Shown here piece by piece: positions 57,393-64,000 of a DNA stretch of 64,000 nt. Every line of letters starts with the position of its first letter. Within the stretch, counting starts at the first letter, position 1. This DNA comes from Sphingomonas insulae (lineage in GTDB: Bacteria > Pseudomonadota > Alphaproteobacteria > Sphingomonadales > Sphingomonadaceae), in assembly GCF_010450875.1 (NCBI RefSeq), contig NZ_CP048422.1:2329001-2393000 (forward strand), in the 5' to 3' direction. The position numbers and the translations under genes are program-made. The notes below the pieces were generated by a model that made no database searches, had not been told where the DNA came from, and saw only the letters and a list, made by a program, of their open reading frames with translations.

Positions 57393-58133
57393 ATGATCGC
57401 CGTTATCTCCCCCGCCAAGACGCTCGATTACGAGACGCCGCTGCCCGCAATGTCGCCGACGACGCCGCATTTCGCGGCGGAGGCGAAGACACTCGCCGCA
57501 GCCGCGGCGCACCTGACCCAGAAGAAGCTGTCGGAGCTGATGCATATCTCGCCCGCGTTGGCGAAGCTGAATGCCGACCGGTTTCGCGACTTCGCCGATG
57601 CGCCTGAGCGGCCGGCGATGTTCGCCTTCGATGGCGATGTCTATACAGGGCTGGACGCCGGCAGCCTGGAATCCGAGGCATTGCCGTTCGCGCAGGATCA
57701 TCTGCGGATGCTGTCGGGGCTGTATGGCCTGTTGCGCCCGCTCGACCTGATGCGCCCCTATCGACTGGAAATGGGCACGCGCTGGGCGCCGCGCCGCAAG
57801 AAATTGACCGATTGGTGGGGCGACCGGATCGCCAAGGTGCTGGCCGCCGACGTGGCACAGGATGGATCGGGCGTGGTGCTGAACCTCGCCAGCCAGGAAT
57901 ATTGGGCTGCCGTCGATGGGCAGTTGCCGGCGGGCGTCCGCGTCGTCAGCGTCGATTTCCGCGATGGCGAACGCTTCGTCAGCTTTCATGCCAAGAAAGC
58001 GCGCGGATTGATGGCCCGCTATATGATCGAGCATCGCATCACCGACATCGAGGCGATGAAAAGCTTCGACAGCGCCGGCTACGCCTATGATGCCGATGCC
58101 AGTAGCGACGATCAGTGGCGGTTCGCACGATGA
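57393..58133 (+). CDS. yaaA: Peroxide stress protein YaaA (DUF328)
   Basis: The product has 246 residues. Family marks are MIAVISPAKTLDYETPLPA at the start, KKLSELMHISPALAKLNADR, PAMFAFDGDVYTGLDAGSL, LSGLYGLLRPLDLMRPYRLE and the ending KKARGLMARYMIEHRITD. In E. coli YaaA lowers free iron and protects DNA during hydrogen-peroxide stress; the fold binds DNA-like structures with a helix-hairpin-helix. The SDR gene starts at the overlapping ATGA. Confidence 0.94.
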   Translation: MIAVISPAKTLDYETPLPAMSPTTPHFAAEAKTLAAAAAHLTQKKLSELMHISPALAKLNADRFRDFADAPERPAMFAFDGDVYTGLDAGSLESEALPFAQDHLRMLSGLYGLLRPLDLMRPYRLEMGTRWAPRRKKLTDWWGDRIAKVLAADVAQDGSGVVLNLASQEYWAAVDGQLPAGVRVVSVDFRDGERFVSFHAKKARGLMARYMIEHRITDIEAMKSFDSAGYAYDADASSDDQWRFAR

Positions 58134-58831
58134 GCGCAGGCGGTGCGAGCGCGGTCGTCATCGGCGCATCCGGCGGGATCGGTGCGGCCTTGCGCGATGC
58201 GATCGCGGATGAGGGCGCACATGCGGTGGTGCACGCGCTGTCGCGATCCGGCGAGACGCCGATCGATATCGAGGATGAAGCGAGCGTCGCGGCCGCAGCG
58301 GCACGGATCGCAGCCGGCCCCCCGCCCGCGCTCGTGATCGTGGCGACCGGCCTGCTGCACGATGGAGATCGTCTGCCCGAGAAGAGCTATCGCGAACTGG
58401 ACGGGGCATGGCTGGCGAAGACGATGGCGGTGAATGCGGTCGGACCGGCACTGGTCGCCAAGCATCTGCTGCCGCTGATGCCGAAGCAGGGGCGGACCGT
58501 TTTTGCGGTCCTGTCTGCACGGATCGGCAGCATCTCGGACAATCGGTTGGGCGGCTGGTATGGCTATCGCATGGCAAAGGCGGCGCTCAACCAGCTGGTG
58601 CGGACTCTGAGCATCGAGGAGAAACGGCGTAACGACCGGTCCATCGTCGTCGGTCTGCACCCCGGCACGGTGGACACCGCCTTGTCCAAGCCATTCCAGG
58701 GCAACGTCCGGCCGGGCACGCTGTTCACCCCCGATCGCGCCGCATCGCAGCTGCTCGACGTACTCGACGGATTGAAGGTGCCGGACAGCGGCAAGCTGTT
58801 CGATTTCGAAGGAAACGAGGTCGCGCCCTGA
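58130..58831 (+). CDS. Short-chain dehydrogenase coupled to yaaA (CsgA-like)
   Basis: The product has 233 residues. The cofactor loop VVIGASGGIGAALRDAIADE, the region VNAVGPALVAKHLLPLMPKQ, and the catalytic YRMAKAALNQLV Tyr-x-x-x-Lys are present. The C-terminal GLHPGTVDTALSKPFQ is typical of C-factor-like SDRs. Substrate unknown. The ATGA overlap with yaaA suggests co-translation. There is no substrate evidence in the neighbourhood. Confidence 0.86.
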   Translation: MSAGGASAVVIGASGGIGAALRDAIADEGAHAVVHALSRSGETPIDIEDEASVAAAAARIAAGPPPALVIVATGLLHDGDRLPEKSYRELDGAWLAKTMAVNAVGPALVAKHLLPLMPKQGRTVFAVLSARIGSISDNRLGGWYGYRMAKAALNQLVRTLSIEEKRRNDRSIVVGLHPGTVDTALSKPFQGNVRPGTLFTPDRAASQLLDVLDGLKVPDSGKLFDFEGNEVAP

Positions 58832-58957
58832 TCGCCGGCGGCGTGGATCAAGATGACAGAAACGTCATGATCCGGCCACGTCGGCGTCAATCGACCGCGC
58901 GCATCGTGCCATCACGACGACGCGGGCTCCCCCGCGTCCGCCGGTGGAGATGATGCC

Positions 58958-59248
58958 ATGATCAAGTCCCTGCCCTTCGCCCTGCTCGCCGCAGCCTCGC
59001 CGTGCTGCGGTTCCGCCGCCCTCGCCACGGGCGGCCAGACCACCGCCGCCAAGACGACGGCGACCAGCCGCACCACCACGACCACCAAGCCCATGGTCGG
59101 CAAGCCGACCGTCGCGACGCACACGACGACCAAGACGACGACCGCCGCAAAGGGGCGGATGGTCACCGTGAAGACCAGCACCGGCAAGACCATGACCTAC
59201 GATTGCGGCAAGGCCGGCAACGCCAACAAGGCCGCCTGCAAGAAGTGA
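58958..59248 (+). CDS. Small secreted Thr/Lys-rich protein
   Basis: The product has 96 residues. A signal peptide (IKSLPFALLAAASPCCGSAA) is followed by a low-complexity Thr/Lys/Ala stretch (KTTATSRTTTTTKPMVGK, then THTTTKTTTAAK) and a C-terminal module TSTGKTMTYDCGKAGNANKA ending in ACKK, with two cysteines that may pair. The module recurs in small sphingomonad proteins, but I know no function. GGTGGAGATGATGCC precedes the ATG. Two hairpins follow. Confidence 0.7.
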   Translation: MIKSLPFALLAAASPCCGSAALATGGQTTAAKTTATSRTTTTTKPMVGKPTVATHTTTKTTTAAKGRMVTVKTSTGKTMTYDCGKAGNANKAACKK

Positions 59249-59254
59249 GGCTCC

Positions 59255-59270
59255 GCTCACCTCGGTGAGC
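59255..59270 (+). terminator. Hairpin 1 after the small secreted protein gene
   Basis: GCTCACC and GGTGAGC are perfect seven-base arms with a two-base loop, starting six bases after the stop codon. No T tract; it may act with the larger repeat just downstream. Confidence 0.45.
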
Positions 59271-59274
59271 GATC

Positions 59275-59306
59275 CGCGCGCGTACGCGTAGGTGCGTACG
59301 CGCGCG
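59275..59306. repeat. Perfect 13-base inverted repeat upstream of gyrA
   Basis: CGCGCGCGTACGC and GCGTACGCGCGCG flank a GTAGGT loop, 66 bases before the proposed gyrA start. It has no T tract, so it could be a terminator, a leader hairpin, or a supercoiling-sensitive element of gyrA; the sequence alone does not decide. Confidence 0.85.
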
Positions 59307-59372
59307 TGACTTTCGGTGCGGACGTGCCTACATGTTCGGCACACATCTGTAACAATCCGAAAGCGTATTGCC

Positions 59373-62182
<2,810 letters not shown>

Positions 62183-62186
<4 letters not shown>

Positions 62187-62536
62187 GCGATCTGCCGACC
62201 ACGGCCTATAAGGTGTTGACCGCGGATCAGATGGCGGCGCTGGAGCGCGACGGTCGCTTCGCCGGTGCGGCCATCGACCTGCAGGATGGGTATATCCATA
62301 TGTCGACCGCCGCGCAGTTAACAGAAACGGTCGACAAGCATTTCGCCGGCCAAAGCGATTTGCATGTCGTCGCCGTTGATCTGGGCAGCTTCGGCGCATC
62401 GTTGAAGTGGGAAGAATCACGCGGCGGCCAGCTTTTTCCGCATCTGTACGGGCCGCTGCTGCTCGAGACGGTGATCGCCTATGCGCCGATGAGCCGTGGC
62501 GAAGACGGGATCATCCGTTTGCCGGTAACCGGCTGA
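62183..62536 (+). CDS. DUF952 family protein
   Basis: The product has 117 residues. Family marks are AYKVLTADQMAALERDGRFA, GYIHMSTAAQLTETVDKHFA, LHVVAVDLGSFGASLKWEES and LFPHLYGPLLLETV. DUF952 resembles the ADP-ribosyltransferase fold; no activity is known for this group. It is coupled to gyrA by the ATGA overlap at 62183, so it is expressed with it, which need not mean a shared role. Confidence 0.88.
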
Positions 62537-62572
62537 TCCCGCAGGCACCTCCGCTCGCCGATCAAGGCGGGC

Positions 62573-62598
62573 GGAACCGCATCGGACCGACCATCGTT
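62573..62598 (+). promoter_or_regulatory. EcfG (general stress sigma factor) promoter motif
   Basis: GGAAC at 62573-62577 and CGTT at 62595-62598 are separated by 17 bases, a full match to the EcfG consensus. It lies 34 bases before the ATG at 62633 and just after the DUF952 stop. Confidence 0.72.
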
Positions 62599-62632
62599 AC
62601 CCTGTCACAACGACAGAAGATGGAGAATCCCC

Positions 62633-63208
62633 ATGCGTACCCTAGCCCTGACGATCGGCAGCCTGATGATGGTGCCCGCCGCGGCTCTGGCACAGCAAGC
62701 CCAGCCTGCCCCCGGCGCCGCGGCGCCTGCCACCTCTGCCACCGCAGCCGCACCGACGGTCGGTGCGACGATCTACGACAGCGCCGGTGTAGCCCTCGGC
62801 ACCGTCGCCAGCATCACGCCCCAGGCGGTGATCCTCAACACCGGCACAGCACAGGTTCCGGTGCCGCCCGCCTCGATCGGCAAGACCGACAAGGGGTTCG
62901 CAATGGCGATGACCAAGACCGATCTCGATGCCGCGGTTGCGAGTTCGCAGGCGCAGGCACAGGCGGCGGTGAAGGCGAAACTGACCCCCGGTACCGCGGT
63001 CAGTGGCCTGCAAGGTGCATCGCTTGGCACGATCAAGTCGGCTGACGCCCAGTTCGTTACGGTCACGACCGCGAAGGGTGACGTGAAGCTTCCGATCGCG
63101 GGCTTCAGCGCCGATGCCAGCGGCAAGGTGATCGTCGGAATTACCGCCGATCAGCTGGCAGCGGCTACCGCCGGTACCAGCGCGAGCGCTGCCGCGCCGA
63201 CCAAGTAA
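62633..63208 (+). CDS. Secreted repeat protein, probable stress-induced
   Basis: The product has 191 residues. A signal peptide (TLALTIGSLMMVPAAALAQ) and an Ala/Pro linker lead to two related beta units: VGATIYDSAGVALGTVASIT with VILNTGTAQVPVPPASIG, and VSGLQGASLGTIKSADAQFV with TVTTAKGDVKLPIAGFSADA. The unit pattern recalls a PRC-barrel-like fold, but this is inference. An EcfG-type promoter lies upstream and a strong hairpin follows, so it is a self-contained stress gene. The role is unknown. Confidence 0.82.
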   Translation: MRTLALTIGSLMMVPAAALAQQAQPAPGAAAPATSATAAAPTVGATIYDSAGVALGTVASITPQAVILNTGTAQVPVPPASIGKTDKGFAMAMTKTDLDAAVASSQAQAQAAVKAKLTPGTAVSGLQGASLGTIKSADAQFVTVTTAKGDVKLPIAGFSADASGKVIVGITADQLAAATAGTSASAAAPTK

Positions 63209-63227
63209 ACGTGGTTTGAACGCGGTG

Positions 63228-63253
63228 ACGGGGAGGGCGAATGCCCTCCCCGT
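63228..63253 (+). terminator. Hairpin terminator of the secreted repeat protein gene
   Basis: ACGGGGAGGGC and GCCCTCCCCGT are perfect 11-base arms around GAAT, 20 bases after the stop codon, followed by TGTCGTAT. The T tract is weak. Confidence 0.72.
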
Positions 63254-63359
63254 TGTCGTATCAGGTGCAGGTCGTCACGGTTTGATCGACCAGTCAGCTA
63301 ACGCCGACCAGCGGTCGGGTAATCTAGTTGATCACTGAAACCGGTCACCTGAAACGCCA

Positions 63360-64000
63360 TCACGCTGTCTGTGGCTGCTCCGCCAAGGCGCTGCGGATCG
63401 CGTCCAGCGCCTCCGTGGCTTTGGTGCCGTCGGGACCGCCCCCCTGCGCCATGTCGGGACGGCCGCCGCCGCCCTGCCCGCCAAGCACGGTCACCGCGCG
63501 GCGCAGCAGGTCGACCGCGCTGATCCGGCCGACGAGGTCGTCTGTAACGCCGACCGCGATCGATGCGCGGCCGTCGTTGACCGCGACCATGACCGCGACT
63601 CCCGATCCCGTCAGACGCTGCTTCGCGTCGTCCACCGCACCACGAAGTCCCTTCGCCTCGAATCCATCGAGCACCTGGCCGATGAACGCGACGCCGCCGA
63701 CCTGTTCAGGACCGCTGGCTACCCCGCCGCTGCCACCGCCCAGGGCGAGCGCCTTTTTGGCATCGGCCAGTTCGCGCTCAAGCCGGCGGCGGTCTTCGAG
63801 CAACGCGGCGACGCGTGCAGGCACCTCATCGGGCGTGGTCTTCAGTGCGGTTGCGGCCTCGCGCAAGCGTTCGTCACGCCCGATCAGATAGGCGCGTGCG
63901 GCCTCGCCGGTCAGCGCCTCGACCCGGCGGACGCCGGAGGATACCGCGCCTTCGCCCACGACCTTGAACAGGCCGATGTCGCCCAGCGCGTTGACGTGGG
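63360..64000 (-). CDS. alaS: Alanyl-tRNA synthetase, C-terminal part (cut by window edge)
   Basis: About 213 C-terminal residues are visible, reading off the right edge. They include the end of the editing region (GEGAVSSGVRRVEALTGEA), the coiled coil (VAALLEDRRRLERELADAKK) and the C-Ala/DHHA1-like domain with SIAVGVTDDLVGRISAVDLL and the Gly-rich GGQGGGGRPDMAQGGG. AlaRS charges tRNA-Ala; the catalytic and editing centres are outside the window. The gene converges on the secreted repeat protein gene. Confidence 0.92.
   Translation of the reverse strand, partial: HVNALGDIGLFKVVGEGAVSSGVRRVEALTGEAARAYLIGRDERLREAATALKTTPDEVPARVAALLEDRRRLERELADAKKALALGGGSGGVASGPEQVGGVAFIGQVLDGFEAKGLRGAVDDAKQRLTGSGVAVMVAVNDGRASIAVGVTDDLVGRISAVDLLRRAVTVLGGQGGGGRPDMAQGGGPDGTKATEALDAIRSALAEQPQTA

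Overview
The window is a GC-rich chromosomal segment that reads as an alphaproteobacterium of the Sphingomonadaceae, most likely Sphingomonas or a close relative. The grounds are the order pepA-lptD-surA-pdxA-rsmA, the ChvI/ChvG - short HprK - RapZ - EIIA(Man) - HPr cluster next to pckA, a CckA phosphorelay kinase, two GGAAC-N16/17-CGTT (EcfG-type) promoter motifs, and tRNA genes with encoded CCA. Nearly all of it is ordinary core genome. I see no integrase, transposase, CRISPR array, prophage or rRNA.

Layout. 1-10 kb: the 5' part of pepA, then an outer-membrane assembly and vitamin B6/ribosome run (lptD, surA, pdxA, rsmA), a TPR protein, rsmB and guaB. 9.4-15 kb: a QmcA/NfeD membrane pair, a thioesterase, a two-gene betaine-lipid operon (btaA, btaB) and pckA. 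15.2-20.5 kb: chvI-chvG-hprK-rapZ-EIIA-HPr and a SpoU methyltransferase. 20.8-28.6 kb: a tiny bactofilin-like repeat protein behind rmuC, then def, recR, fmt, truA, an RNA m5U methyltransferase, nnr and a lipoprotein. 28.6-38.4 kb: ilvD, a GH130-like/SDR pair, a lone receiver, cckA, an M13 peptidase, a DUF2062 protein and smpB. 38.5-45.4 kb: a lone TonB-C-like protein, dapA, slt, greB, a stress-promoter gene, a NYN-LOTUS protein, a frameshifted Uma2 gene and a GAF histidine kinase. 45.5-55.2 kb: ettA, a frameshifted M28 peptidase, a lipoprotein, tRNA-Ile2 and tRNA-Pro, YecA-like and DUF1993 proteins, a small membrane protein, and a deacetylase behind a degenerate histidine kinase. 55.4-64 kb: an Lrp regulator, a TPR protein, yaaA-SDR, a small secreted protein, gyrA, DUF952, a secreted repeat protein and the 3' end of alaS.

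How the genes work together. Several sets look translationally coupled, with ATGA, GTGA or TGATG overlaps: pdxA/rsmA, ilvD/lipoprotein/nnr/RNA methyltransferase, fmt/truA, rapZ/EIIA/HPr, SDR/GH130, smpB/DUF2062, 65-aa protein/YecA, yaaA/SDR and gyrA/DUF952. The ChvG/ChvI plus regulatory-PTS block beside pckA suggests a unit linking envelope and carbon sensing to gluconeogenesis. btaAB suggests the cell can replace phospholipids with a phosphorus-free betaine lipid.

The less routine features are the two EcfG-type promoters, the 77-residue repeat protein, the histidine kinase lacking ATP-binding residues, two genes broken at C-homopolymers, a 26-base perfect inverted repeat before gyrA, and several small secreted or membrane proteins of unknown function. 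Functions are assigned from recognisable motifs and family length; no database search was run.
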